From a virus, in the IMG/VR virus record IMGVR_UViG_3300034104_001995, positions 1 to 36,639 of that record: DNA of 36,639 nt; one strand, 5' to 3'. The position numbers and the translations under genes were made by a program. The notes under the pieces are model-generated. The model had not been told where the DNA came from. It ran no database searches and was given only the letters and a program-made list of their open reading frames with translations. This document shows positions 6,667-14,375 of the stretch, in pieces. Within the stretch, counting starts at the first letter, position 1. Each line of letters begins with the position of its first letter.

Positions 6667-6915
6667 CTAACCTATAACTTTCAATAAAACACCGACAATT
6701 CCAGAAGTCACGACAGCCGACAACACACCTGTAACCCAAGCAGACTTCCAGCGAGCCTGTTCCAGCTCACGAATACGAGCCTCGTGATCCATAACCAAAT
6801 CCGACTGGATAGTGACATCCTTCTTGATTACAGCAATGTCGGTCTTGATTATGGACATGTCATCAACAATTCTTTGTAGCAGTTCACTATTGTTAGGTCG
6901 CTTGGTTTCAGACAT
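6667..6915 (-). CDS. Coiled-coil protein with C-terminal membrane anchor (82 aa), lysis-associated
   Basis: Residues about 10-57 form a heptad-rich coiled coil (LLQRIVDDMSIIKTDIAVIKKD) and residues about 60-82 a single hydrophobic helix (WVTGVLSAVVTSGIVGVLLKVIG). This resembles XhlA-type haemolysin/holin partners found beside endolysins. It overlaps the start of the M23 operon chain and its own ATG overlaps the stop of the tail protein upstream. Probably a second holin or an anti-holin. Confidence 0.65.
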   Translation of the reverse strand: MSETKRPNNSELLQRIVDDMSIIKTDIAVIKKDVTIQSDLVMDHEARIRELEQARWKSAWVTGVLSAVVTSGIVGVLLKVIG

Positions 6916-7265
6916 TAGCCGACAGCCGTTCCAGAAGTCATCTGCACAGCCTGATAGTAAATAGGAACGTTAGTACCCTGAGCATCAGACACATTACGGA
7001 CAGTAATAGTTGCAGAACCAGCAGCAATGGTAGTAGCCGCAGCAATGTAACGCTGGCTACCAGTCCAAGCCATAACAAGAGGAGCAACAGTAAAACGACC
7101 CACAGGGAAAGTTACGCTCACAGCAGTCTGAGCAGCCGTAGCCAAAGTACCAGTAGTAGTCGTAGCAGTACCAACAGCGACACCGTAAGGCAAAGCATTG
7201 AAGTTAGCGTTCAAAGAAGCAGCACTCAACACCTGCCCCGCACTAAAGTTATTTACTCCAGCCAT
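6915..7265 (-). CDS. Small tail-associated beta protein (116 aa)
   Basis: The protein begins MAGVNNFSAGQVLSAASLNANFNALPYG, a motif common at the N-terminus of phage tail tip or fibre proteins, and continues as Thr/Ala/Val-rich strands ending SDAQGTNVPIYYQAVQM. The C-terminal part resembles small receptor-binding or H-type-lectin-like domains. It lies between the distal tail protein and the lysis genes, where tail tip proteins usually sit. Specific ligand unknown. Confidence 0.6.
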   Translation of the reverse strand: MAGVNNFSAGQVLSAASLNANFNALPYGVAVGTATTTTGTLATAAQTAVSVTFPVGRFTVAPLVMAWTGSQRYIAAATTIAAGSATITVRNVSDAQGTNVPIYYQAVQMTSGTAVG

Positions 7266-7275
7266 CTAATTCTCC

Positions 7276-8439
7276 TTAAAGCCCCAACGAATACGAGTCT
7301 AGTTTACCAAACTCAACATCATTCAAAACAAGCGTAGGAGTCTTGATACTCTCTAGCTGGAAAGTCACATAATGTGACCCTGGAAGAATCTCATGCGATA
7401 CCCCGATAACCCTCACAAAACGCTCAATAGCAGAACCAATACCATTAGGAGTAAAAATTACTTTCGCAAAGTTATTTAGATTAGCGTTTATCAAAAGCGT
7501 GGATTGGTTGGCTACGCTCACATTACCCAAGTTGATCCGCAACGAACTAAACCGATACTCAGGTGACTCATACTTCTTAGACAGCCAAGTAGCAAGATTC
7601 AACAACTTAGGGTAATCCTGATACAACACATTATCCAAGTTGTATTGAAAAAGACCATAAAGTTCTTGCGACTGAGGGACATTAGCCACAGCCCCAGACA
7701 CGCCATCCGAAGAATTAATAACTATCCTGTTGTAAAGCAACTCAGTTGAAAAACTGACTTCAATAGATTCATAACCATAGCCAGTACCATTATCAGAAAA
7801 AGTTAGGTAACTGCCTGTTGTAATGCTGTGATTATTGTCCTGAAAAGTTAAAGAATCTGTGCCAGTAATGTAAAGCTGACCCTGCTCAGACGATTCAATG
7901 CTCCGTAAATAATCTAAAACATTTGTGCCAGCTTCAACCGAATCGGCAGACAACATTTGAGTTCCAGGATCTATAACCTGCGAACCCCACCCAGTAGGCC
8001 ACGCAACATTATCGTCAGCCAAAATACGACTAACTCTTGCACCTGATAACTCGGCAGGAAAGCTTTGAGCGCCTAGAAACTGATTAGAGAACAATGCAGT
8101 CTTTTCGCTTGCAGTCACAGTAGCAATAGACTCACCAGAAACATCATAAGTAAAAGACCAGTTATCAATCAAACCAATAAATACATCTCCAGTACCGACA
8201 ATGTTGACCGAAATACGCCTTCTAGGGACAATGTAGCCGTTTAGAGGACTAGAAGTGTTAGTCGGATCAAAGACCCTACTGTAATTGTTGAAACTGATAA
8301 TCAGGCTTCCAGGCTCATAGTAATCTAGCTCCCTAGACTTTCCACGAGTCGTTCCAACACTCAAAACATACTGTGTCACATCAACATAGGTGCTGGCATC
8401 ACTACCATAAAGCCAAACAGTTGCATCAGGTAAAGACAT
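7276..8439 (-). CDS. Distal tail / minor tail protein (387 aa)
   Basis: The protein MSLPDATVWLYGSDASTYVDVTQYV has the strand-rich N-terminus seen in distal-tail and gp27-like tail hub proteins and lies immediately downstream of the tape measure, the expected place. The middle (about 90-330) alternates beta and short helical parts, with LLYNRIVINSSDG typical of hub domains. The ATG at 8439 overlaps the tape-measure stop (TAATG), which decides the start over a Met four codons upstream. It should form the tail tip ring linking tube and fibres. Confidence 0.7.
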   Translation of the reverse strand: MSLPDATVWLYGSDASTYVDVTQYVLSVGTTRGKSRELDYYEPGSLIISFNNYSRVFDPTNTSSPLNGYIVPRRRISVNIVGTGDVFIGLIDNWSFTYDVSGESIATVTASEKTALFSNQFLGAQSFPAELSGARVSRILADDNVAWPTGWGSQVIDPGTQMLSADSVEAGTNVLDYLRSIESSEQGQLYITGTDSLTFQDNNHSITTGSYLTFSDNGTGYGYESIEVSFSTELLYNRIVINSSDGVSGAVANVPQSQELYGLFQYNLDNVLYQDYPKLLNLATWLSKKYESPEYRFSSLRINLGNVSVANQSTLLINANLNNFAKVIFTPNGIGSAIERFVRVIGVSHEILPGSHYVTFQLESIKTPTLVLNDVEFGKLDSYSLGL

Positions 8440-10658
8440 TAGTTTCTCCACTTAGTGCCAGAAACACGCTCGTATTCCTTGATAGCTGAAACAAGAGCCT
8501 GACCAACCTGTGAAGGAGAAGCGTTAGGTGCAACATTGACACTAATGTTGTACTGTCTAGCTTGCTGTAACTGACCTTCCATGTTGAAGAAACCAGTCGG
8601 GTTGCTTTGCTGATTGAACGGGTTTTGAATGTCGCTTGCGTTCATCAAAGAGAAACGATCAATGCCCTGCAAGAAACCTGCTGGCAAAGTACCGACAAAA
8701 GGATTAGCAAACTGGCTTGTTTTCATAGGTGCAGCAAAGCCACCCTTATAGTCATCCTGCTGCCAAGGCTCAGTCTTTTTCAAACTCGCATCTAAAGTTT
8801 CCTTGAATGTGTTGGAAAAGTTACCTGCCATGCTAGTAGCCAAAGCCTGAAGCTTACCTGCCTGAGCCTGAATACCATCAATAAGACCATTACCAATGTC
8901 AGTACCAGCTTTTCGCATAGCCGTAGCGACCTTAGCTCCAATGTCACCAGCAATCTTCTTGATGCCCTTAAAAGTGCTATTCAAACTCTTGATGCCCTCT
9001 GTACCAGAAGCAATAATTGCTTCAGCAGTAGCATTACCAGCATCAGGGCCAGCCGAAGTGATCTGCTGAATCAAAACAGGATCTAAATTAGCCTTCAACA
9101 ACTCATTAATGTTCTTAGAGAAAGTCCTAATCTTAGTCAAGTTATCTTGGAAAGTAGCAACCAAGTTCCTAGAAGTATTAGACACCCCAGAAACCACAGT
9201 CTTGAACTTGCCGTCAACATAGACAACGCTCTCAACAATGCCTTCAGAAGTTTTGTCAAAAACATTATTGATGTCAAACGAACCCATCAAATCTGACTGA
9301 ATACCACGAGCATTTTTCAGCAAATCATCAATAGCTTTAGATGCGCCATCAATCTTGCCCTTAGCCTTATCCGCTGCCTGACCAACACCATCAATAGAGT
9401 TAGATGGAATCTTCTTAGACAACTTGCCAGTCATCTCATTCAAAGCGACATTTAGATCATCAGCACCATCAACGCTACCTGTAATACGAGAAGTAAAACC
9501 TTTCAAACCATTGTTGATTCCGTCAAAGAAAGATCCAACACCAGGTATCTTGCCTAACAAGTCAAACAAGTAAGTAAAGCCTTCAATGACTATTCGCAGA
9601 ATCATGGTTACCGCTGCGATCGCTGGAGCTAAAATAGCACCAAAAACATTAGCAAGAACAGCAATGATAGGGGTCAACGGTTTCACTATGGCAGTAAGTA
9701 ACTGGAATACGCCAGCCAACGGAATCATCAAAGGTTCAAGCAAAGCATAAAAAACATCCACAATAGGTTGTGTCGCTTCAAAGATTGCAAGCAAAGATTC
9801 AATCAAAGGCTGAATAACAGGAGTCAACATAGTGATAATCCTGTTCATAGTTTCAAAAGTAGGTGCAAGACCTTTACCTAAAGAATCAACTAGAGGCTGA
9901 ATACTGTTTAGCAAAGTTCCGAGAGGGCCAGTCAGAGAAGCACCTAAACTAGCTTTCAAGTTTTCAAAACTGGCAGCCAAATTCTTTTGAGCCACAAACA
10001 AACTGTCAGACTGCTGTGCGTAAGATCCCTGAGCATCCTGAGAGCGTTGATACAAAATGTCCAAACGACCCTGAGCCATAGCGTTACGCTGGGCAGCACC
10101 AGTCAACTTATCTTGACCACGAGCCGCCAACAAAGCGTTCACTTCAGACTGCTTCATAGCGACACCGAACTTCTCAATCGGGTCGTACTCACCTCTAAAC
10201 AACGCTGTCATACCAGTCAAAGCTTCAGAAACGTCATAACCATAAGTAGCAGCCAAGTCAGAAGCCAAACCAACAAGGTTCGTGGTTTCCTTAGCAACCA
10301 CACTCATCTCAAAACCAGACTGCTTCAAAACAGATCCCAAGAAAGTAGAAGCCCTAGAAGCTTCAACCTGGCTCAAACCAATAGCCGAAGCATCCTTAGC
10401 GAACTGTTGCATCTGAGGAGTCAAACCCTCAAAAACGTTACCCAAACCAACCATGTTACGGTCAAGGTCACGAGCAGCAGTAACAGAATCCTTTACAAAA
10501 CCAATAGAGCCAACCGTAGCCATAGCAGCACCAGCCGCCAAAGCCGCACCCTTAAGGTTCTTTACAATGCCAGCAATCGCACCAAGACCACTCTTAGCAT
10601 CCCTAACACCCTTAGCATCAAAAACCGAGATTAGCGGAATAAAAATAGAACCAGCCAT
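8439..10658 (-). CDS. Tape measure protein
   Basis: At 739 residues this is the second-longest gene and the longest in the tail module. It begins with beta structure (MAGSIFIPLISVFDAKG), then has long helical Ala/Gly/Lys/Gln-rich repeats, two strongly hydrophobic stretches at about residues 260-360 (PLIESLLAIFEATQPIVDV; FGAILAPAIAAVTMILRIV) and a C-terminal QQARQYNISVNVAPNASPS segment. These are typical of siphovirus tape measures, which set tail length and help DNA entry. It lies downstream of the chaperones. By the usual 1.5 angstrom per residue rule the tail would be about 110 nm, an inference. Confidence 0.9.
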   Translation of the reverse strand: MAGSIFIPLISVFDAKGVRDAKSGLGAIAGIVKNLKGAALAAGAAMATVGSIGFVKDSVTAARDLDRNMVGLGNVFEGLTPQMQQFAKDASAIGLSQVEASRASTFLGSVLKQSGFEMSVVAKETTNLVGLASDLAATYGYDVSEALTGMTALFRGEYDPIEKFGVAMKQSEVNALLAARGQDKLTGAAQRNAMAQGRLDILYQRSQDAQGSYAQQSDSLFVAQKNLAASFENLKASLGASLTGPLGTLLNSIQPLVDSLGKGLAPTFETMNRIITMLTPVIQPLIESLLAIFEATQPIVDVFYALLEPLMIPLAGVFQLLTAIVKPLTPIIAVLANVFGAILAPAIAAVTMILRIVIEGFTYLFDLLGKIPGVGSFFDGINNGLKGFTSRITGSVDGADDLNVALNEMTGKLSKKIPSNSIDGVGQAADKAKGKIDGASKAIDDLLKNARGIQSDLMGSFDINNVFDKTSEGIVESVVYVDGKFKTVVSGVSNTSRNLVATFQDNLTKIRTFSKNINELLKANLDPVLIQQITSAGPDAGNATAEAIIASGTEGIKSLNSTFKGIKKIAGDIGAKVATAMRKAGTDIGNGLIDGIQAQAGKLQALATSMAGNFSNTFKETLDASLKKTEPWQQDDYKGGFAAPMKTSQFANPFVGTLPAGFLQGIDRFSLMNASDIQNPFNQQSNPTGFFNMEGQLQQARQYNISVNVAPNASPSQVGQALVSAIKEYERVSGTKWRN

Positions 10659-11353
10659 CAGGCAGCCATCCTTCGGTTAACAATGTTGTAAGCTCGTTGC
10701 AAAGACTGGTTTACTTTGGGCAACATAGCAGGAATAGCGTTTTTAGCCGCAGGATAAACAAATCTAGACTTTTCAGTTTTACCAGCGATTGTAAGCCGTT
10801 TATTCTTTCTATCCAACGCTTCAATCATAGATTTACCTTGCCCATTGATCCTGTGGATTCTTTTACCTGTCGCAGAACGACTATAAGCATACTCACGAGT
10901 AACAGGCTTTCTATCAATATAATCTCTTGACGATCCAGCCAAATCAGCCATAACAGTAGCAGCATTATCTACCTTCAAGCGAGCAATAGAAGTAGCATCC
11001 ATCTTGTTGTACTTCATGCTACGTTTAGCTTTCTTATCAGAAAACGTTTGAATACCGACAGACCGAGCCTGTCGCATCTTATTCTGGCTGTTAGCACCCC
11101 AAGACAAACGACCAGGCACAGCAACAGGTCTAAAACCAGAAGTAGTCCTTTGTGGCTTTTTCTTGTGTACACCACTCGTAGGTGGATTCAAAGGAATAGC
11201 AGACTTTACAGCAGTCTGGACAGGTTTAGCAATCTGTTTATACTCTTTACGGAGCTGAGTGACAAGAGTAGGATGAATACGATTCAACTCACGAATCAGC
11301 TCTTCATAATCGGTGATGTACATTCCAGCACGATTACCCTTAGTAACCAACAT
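10658..11353 (-). CDS. Basic tail or neck protein between chaperones and tape measure (231 aa)
   Basis: The protein is very basic, with many K and R. The N-terminal helix YEELIRELNRIHPTLVTQLR and KPVQTAVKSAIP resemble HK97 gp10-like neck or tail-assembly proteins, whose usual place is before the tail tube rather than here. The middle is rich in K/R/S/T (KKKPQRTTSGFRP) and probably flexible. The start MLVTKGNRAG is an ATG 28 bp after the frameshifted chaperone stop; an alternative MYITDYEEL lies ten codons later. Function is inferred from position only. Confidence 0.5.
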   Translation of the reverse strand: MLVTKGNRAGMYITDYEELIRELNRIHPTLVTQLRKEYKQIAKPVQTAVKSAIPLNPPTSGVHKKKPQRTTSGFRPVAVPGRLSWGANSQNKMRQARSVGIQTFSDKKAKRSMKYNKMDATSIARLKVDNAATVMADLAGSSRDYIDRKPVTREYAYSRSATGKRIHRINGQGKSMIEALDRKNKRLTIAGKTEKSRFVYPAAKNAIPAMLPKVNQSLQRAYNIVNRRMAA

Positions 11354-11380
11354 ACAAAATCACCACCAATCTCTTATATT

Positions 11381-11787
11381 CTACCTCTTAGATTGTTGTT
11401 GACTTCGCCAAATCAAATACCTGCCCATAGTCCACAACATGCGATCACTACACTCCAAAAGAGCGTTAGGGCTGATACCTGTTTCAACTGCGAGAGAGGC
11501 GATATACCAATGAGCAGAACTATCGCCCAGACCCTTTATTTTGGGTCTGTTTCACTCGCCTTAATAGAAGCCACATCATCAACCCACACATCAAACTCTT
11601 TAGTAGTGGATTTAGTGCGAACTTCTGCTGACCAAGCTAAAAACAAAAGGTAAGTAAGTTTTACATTTGATTCCAGGACAGCAACTGACAAGTCGTATTT
11701 GGTTTCAAACTTAACTATGTCAGCTGCTGAACAAGAAACTTCTTTTTCTTCACCAGAAACAAATTCAATGCGTAGGTTAATTTTCAA
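11381..11787 (-). CDS. Tail assembly chaperone fusion made by -1 frameshift (gpGT type)
   Basis: Shifting -1 on CCCAAAA near the end of the upstream chaperone frame extends it from 83 to about 135 residues. The added part reads IKGLGDSSAHWYIASLAVE and onward to RYLIWRSQQQSKR, ending at TAG 11381-11383. The C CCA AAA heptamer is in the correct X XXY YYZ register. In lambda and most siphoviruses a similar shift makes a minor amount of a G-T fusion that recruits the tail tube protein to the tape measure. The position between tail tube and tape measure agrees. Confidence 0.85.
11528..11549. promoter_or_regulatory. Frameshift site: slippery CCCAAAA inside a 7-bp palindrome
   Basis: The minus-strand slippery heptamer CCCAAAA is at 11539-11545, with the zero-frame TAA at 11536-11538. 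It is flanked by a perfect inverted repeat (CAGACCC 11528-11534 and GGGTCTG 11543-11549), which shares its three Gs with the slippery site. Usually the stimulatory structure lies several bases downstream; here the hairpin encloses the site. Confidence 0.75.
11536..11787 (-). CDS. Tail assembly chaperone (gpG type), zero-frame product
   Basis: The 83-residue unshifted product begins MKINLRIEFVSGEEKEVSCS and ends SIKASETDPK. A small beta-strand start and helical end fit the gpG class, and the downstream frameshift confirms it. It would be made in excess over the fusion product and coat the tape measure during tail assembly. AAGGAAAA precedes the ATG. It follows the tail tube gene with a 16-bp gap. 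Confidence 0.82.
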   Translation of the reverse strand: MKINLRIEFVSGEEKEVSCSAADIVKFETKYDLSVAVLESNVKLTYLLFLAWSAEVRTKSTTKEFDVWVDDVASIKASETDPK

Positions 11788-11803
11788 TTTTTTTCCTTAG
11801 TTA

Positions 11804-12217
11804 TTAGGCTGTTGCACGAGTTACAGTACCGCTTGTTGGCCATGTAACAGATAGTGTGGCTACATCCCCGACTGATGCCGAGAATGGCTGGTACTGTGAA
11901 ACAAGACATACTGCTGTAAAGGCAGGGTTGGTTGCTGAAACTGTTGCAGAAGTAGGCTGTACAACAACAGTAGCCATTGCACCTGTGTTGAATAGCGGAT
12001 AAAGAACAGCATCAACCGCACCAGCAGCAAAGTCTTGGTAGAAGTTTAGAGTCACAGAACCTGAACGAAGTCCAGCAATTCTAGTTCTCCATAAGCCACC
12101 AAAAGCTGTGGTTTCAATTTCATCTGAACTTAGGTCAAGGCTTACACTCTGAAGAACGTTTGAAAATGCTGTTCCGTTGACTGTAATCCTGTGGTCTGTT
12201 GCTGCATAAATTGGCAT
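11804..12217 (-). CDS. Major tail tube protein
   Basis: This 137-residue protein reads MPIYAATDHRITVNGTAFSNV, then SVSLDLSSDEIETTAFGG, LRSGSVTLNFYQDFAAG and VATLSVTWPTSG. The alternating strands with the conserved ETTAFG..WRTRIAGL element are typical of siphovirus tail tube proteins, which stack as hexameric rings. The start has AGGAGAA upstream. Its place between tail terminator and chaperones fits canonical order. Confidence 0.85.
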   Translation of the reverse strand: MPIYAATDHRITVNGTAFSNVLQSVSLDLSSDEIETTAFGGLWRTRIAGLRSGSVTLNFYQDFAAGAVDAVLYPLFNTGAMATVVVQPTSATVSATNPAFTAVCLVSQYQPFSASVGDVATLSVTWPTSGTVTRATA

Positions 12218-12227
12218 TTATGTTCTC

Positions 12228-12635
12228 CTAATTTGCTTGAACAGCACAGTCAAACTCTGCTGTTAGATACGTGTTATCACCTATGATGACTGAGCCGTAG
12301 TTTCTCATATCAGATACTATCAAATCAAAACAACGACCTGAAAGTGTCCTATCTGATTCTATCGCATTTTTTATACTAGATGCCCCTGTTGGCGCACAGA
12401 ACGCATCAAGATTAGCTTGACCAGTACGATCAGAAACTCTACCCACAAAAACAGAGATAACAAAGTTGTAAGTGCTAAAACCATTCTTGAAAGCCTTGTG
12501 ATACTCAATGTTCTGTGGAGTTACGACAGCCATAGGTGGGTTAGGGTTGTCGGGCATAAAACTGGAAACTCTAAGCCCAGTGATCGTAGAAAGATTCTCG
12601 GCTATACCGTCACGAAGCTCGCCTAGACTAGCCAC
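12228..12635 (-). CDS. Tail terminator / tail completion protein (135 aa)
   Basis: The protein starts MASLGELRDGIAENLSTITGLRV, then shows PDNPNPPMAVVTPQ and a beta-rich second half. This layout (an N-terminal helix, then PxxPPxAVV) is seen in the neck or tail-terminator proteins of siphoviruses. It is coupled to the connector gene upstream by overlap and precedes the tail tube gene. A head-closure role cannot be excluded. Confidence 0.65.
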   Translation of the reverse strand: MASLGELRDGIAENLSTITGLRVSSFMPDNPNPPMAVVTPQNIEYHKAFKNGFSTYNFVISVFVGRVSDRTGQANLDAFCAPTGASSIKNAIESDRTLSGRCFDLIVSDMRNYGSVIIGDNTYLTAEFDCAVQAN

Positions 12636-13276
12636 TAGCCTTGATTCCTTATCTTGCGGTAAGAGTTCAACAACATAGCAACATCAGGATCAATACGGCT
12701 AGACACCCTAAAGAAACCTGTTTCTGGGCTAGAAATAACACCCAACGGAGAGTCAAGGCGTTTGAAGATACGCATAGCCTGGATAATGGTTGCTTGCTTC
12801 ACAGCAGTAGGCACAGCACTCCAACCCCACACACCAGTAACCTGCACAGTAGCAATGTCCTCTTGACCATAGCGACCCTCATAGCGGTAGCGAGTTTCAC
12901 CAGTAGGAAACTCAAAGTTACCGACAGCACGAATACGAGTGTAAGGCCACCCTGGTAGCCCATCAGCAACATTGTTTAGCGGTTCAAGCTGATAGTCAAC
13001 GTTAGACCAAACCTGATCATAAGTTTTGTTCATCATGGTAGAAACAGCGATAGCAGAGATAGAGATGGCATCATCAATGGCTACAAGGTCGTTGTGGTCT
13101 GGTACGAACACTCTCGCAGCAGTTCCACCATTGTAGAAGTTACGCATAGTGTATTCGTCTACCATACGAGAAGCCGACTCTAAAGCCAGCTCCAGTAGGG
13201 TGTCATCTACACCATCTTGGATTCTTAGTGCAGATTTTAGGTCGTTTAGGCTTGCATAGCCGTTGACAACAGGCAT
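12635..13276 (-). CDS. Head-tail connector protein (gp6/gp15-like, 213 aa)
   Basis: Residues about 8-50 read ASLNDLKSALRIQDGVDDTLLELALESASRMVDEYTMRNF, the helical hallmark of HK97 gp6 / SPP1 gp15 connectors that bind beneath the portal. The middle is beta-rich (WPYTRIRAVGNFEFP, VTGVWGWSAVP) and the end is helical. It is separated from the capsid gene by three glycan-type genes, an unusual insertion in the standard head-to-neck order. Confidence 0.8.
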   Translation of the reverse strand: MPVVNGYASLNDLKSALRIQDGVDDTLLELALESASRMVDEYTMRNFYNGGTAARVFVPDHNDLVAIDDAISISAIAVSTMMNKTYDQVWSNVDYQLEPLNNVADGLPGWPYTRIRAVGNFEFPTGETRYRYEGRYGQEDIATVQVTGVWGWSAVPTAVKQATIIQAMRIFKRLDSPLGVISSPETGFFRVSSRIDPDVAMLLNSYRKIRNQG

Positions 13277-13278
13277 GT

Positions 13279-13737
13279 TTACTCCTTGTCTTTACTAACC
13301 AATTTTACCCCATTTACAATACGGGCTTTCAGGTCAGTAGAACTGATGCCTAAAGTGTATGGCACATAGCAAAGTTGGATCTGTCGTTCATCCAGCCACT
13401 CCTGAGTGAACTGCATTTGAGCATAATAATCTCTCTTAGCCCAGTCATCACCAATAACCACAAAGTCAGGTATCACATTTTCTATTGCTGGTTTAGAATC
13501 TGCACCACCCACATTCGTCACAACCGAATCCACATACCTGCAACCAAGCAAAACTGCTTTACGCTCATCAAAAGACATAATAGGCGGCTTGCCCTTATAC
13601 CCATCTATAAACTCGTCAGTATTCAAGCTGACAACTACACGCCCATCCCTGCCAGCGATACGCTTACAAGCCTTCAAGAACTTCACATGACCTGCATGAA
13701 ACAAGTCAAACGTGCCACCTGTATAAACTACTCCCAC
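13279..13737 (-). CDS. Cytidylyltransferase-type nucleotidyltransferase (TagD-like)
   Basis: The 152-residue enzyme starts VVYTGGTFDLFHAGHVKFL, with the HxGH motif (HAGH, about residues 14-17), and has ISSTDLKARI near the C-terminus, the other family signature. The size matches glycerol-3-phosphate cytidylyltransferases, which activate a polyol or sugar-like group as a CDP derivative. The start is GTG with GGGAT upstream. It overlaps the upstream glycosyltransferase by 10 nt, so the three genes act as a unit, perhaps to decorate the virion or change the host surface. The substrate is unknown. Confidence 0.82.
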   Translation of the reverse strand: MGVVYTGGTFDLFHAGHVKFLKACKRIAGRDGRVVVSLNTDEFIDGYKGKPPIMSFDERKAVLLGCRYVDSVVTNVGGADSKPAIENVIPDFVVIGDDWAKRDYYAQMQFTQEWLDERQIQLCYVPYTLGISSTDLKARIVNGVKLVSKDKE

Positions 13738-14375
13738 GAGTTATCCCGTCTAATCTGCAACGACCAAGCACCCTCACTAAAGTCGTTAGTATCTTCCTTG
13801 TGTAGATAAAGCATGTGGTTACGACCGAAAGTTACGCTGTTCTGGCTGTGAAAACCCCCACCGATAGTAGAGCTGTTGTCGTGAGCCAGCGTAGCGTGAA
13901 TAAACTTAGCTTCAAAGCCAGCGTTCATAATCCTGCGCTCATAGTCGTTATCTTCAAAGTAGATAGGGTGAAAACGCTCATCAAACAAACCAACATCCTT
14001 GACAACCTTCTCACCCAACACGAAGCCCGACCATTTAGGCATAATGCTTAGGAAGTTGATTGTGTTAGGGTCAGCTTCCTCGCTGATCTTCTGCAACGCA
14101 CCAGGTGCAAGAACCGAATCATCATTCAACAAAACCCAGTACGGAGCAAACGGAGTAGACTTCACAATCAGGTTTAGCCCACCCCCATAACCAAGTCCAT
14201 ACGGAACTTGTATAAGCCACATTCGCTTAACCAATTCTGGTTTGACTGGCTTATACTCCTGCTTACCTGAGTTATCTACAATGACTAGGTTCTCTACTGG
14301 ATAGTCAATGCTCGCTAAGAGCCTGTCTGCCAGCTCAAAGCGTGAATAGGTGAGCATGCCAAGCACAGGGATCAT
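13728..14375 (-). CDS. Family 2-type glycosyltransferase (215 aa)
   Basis: The protein MIPVLGMLTYSRFELADRLL then gives NLVIVDNSG, a GT-A nucleotide-binding start, and YWVLLNDDSVLAPGAL holding the acidic DxD-like metal motif; later GLFDERFHPIYFEDNDYERR contains the typical ED acceptor-base region. It would transfer a sugar from a nucleotide donor. The ATG overlaps the upstream stop (ATGA), which sets the start at 14375 rather than the longer frame. It is shorter than full-length GT2 enzymes, but the catalytic domain seems complete. Confidence 0.82.
   Translation of the reverse strand: MIPVLGMLTYSRFELADRLLASIDYPVENLVIVDNSGKQEYKPVKPELVKRMWLIQVPYGLGYGGGLNLIVKSTPFAPYWVLLNDDSVLAPGALQKISEEADPNTINFLSIMPKWSGFVLGEKVVKDVGLFDERFHPIYFEDNDYERRIMNAGFEAKFIHATLAHDNSSTIGGGFHSQNSVTFGRNHMLYLHKEDTNDFSEGAWSLQIRRDNSWE

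Noticed and set aside
9987-10634. Long plus-strand frame opposite the tape measure gene (215 codons) and similar plus-strand frames elsewhere
   Set aside because: These are shadows of real minus-strand genes; their products are Ser/Thr/Arg/Leu-rich without motifs and lack ribosome binding sites.
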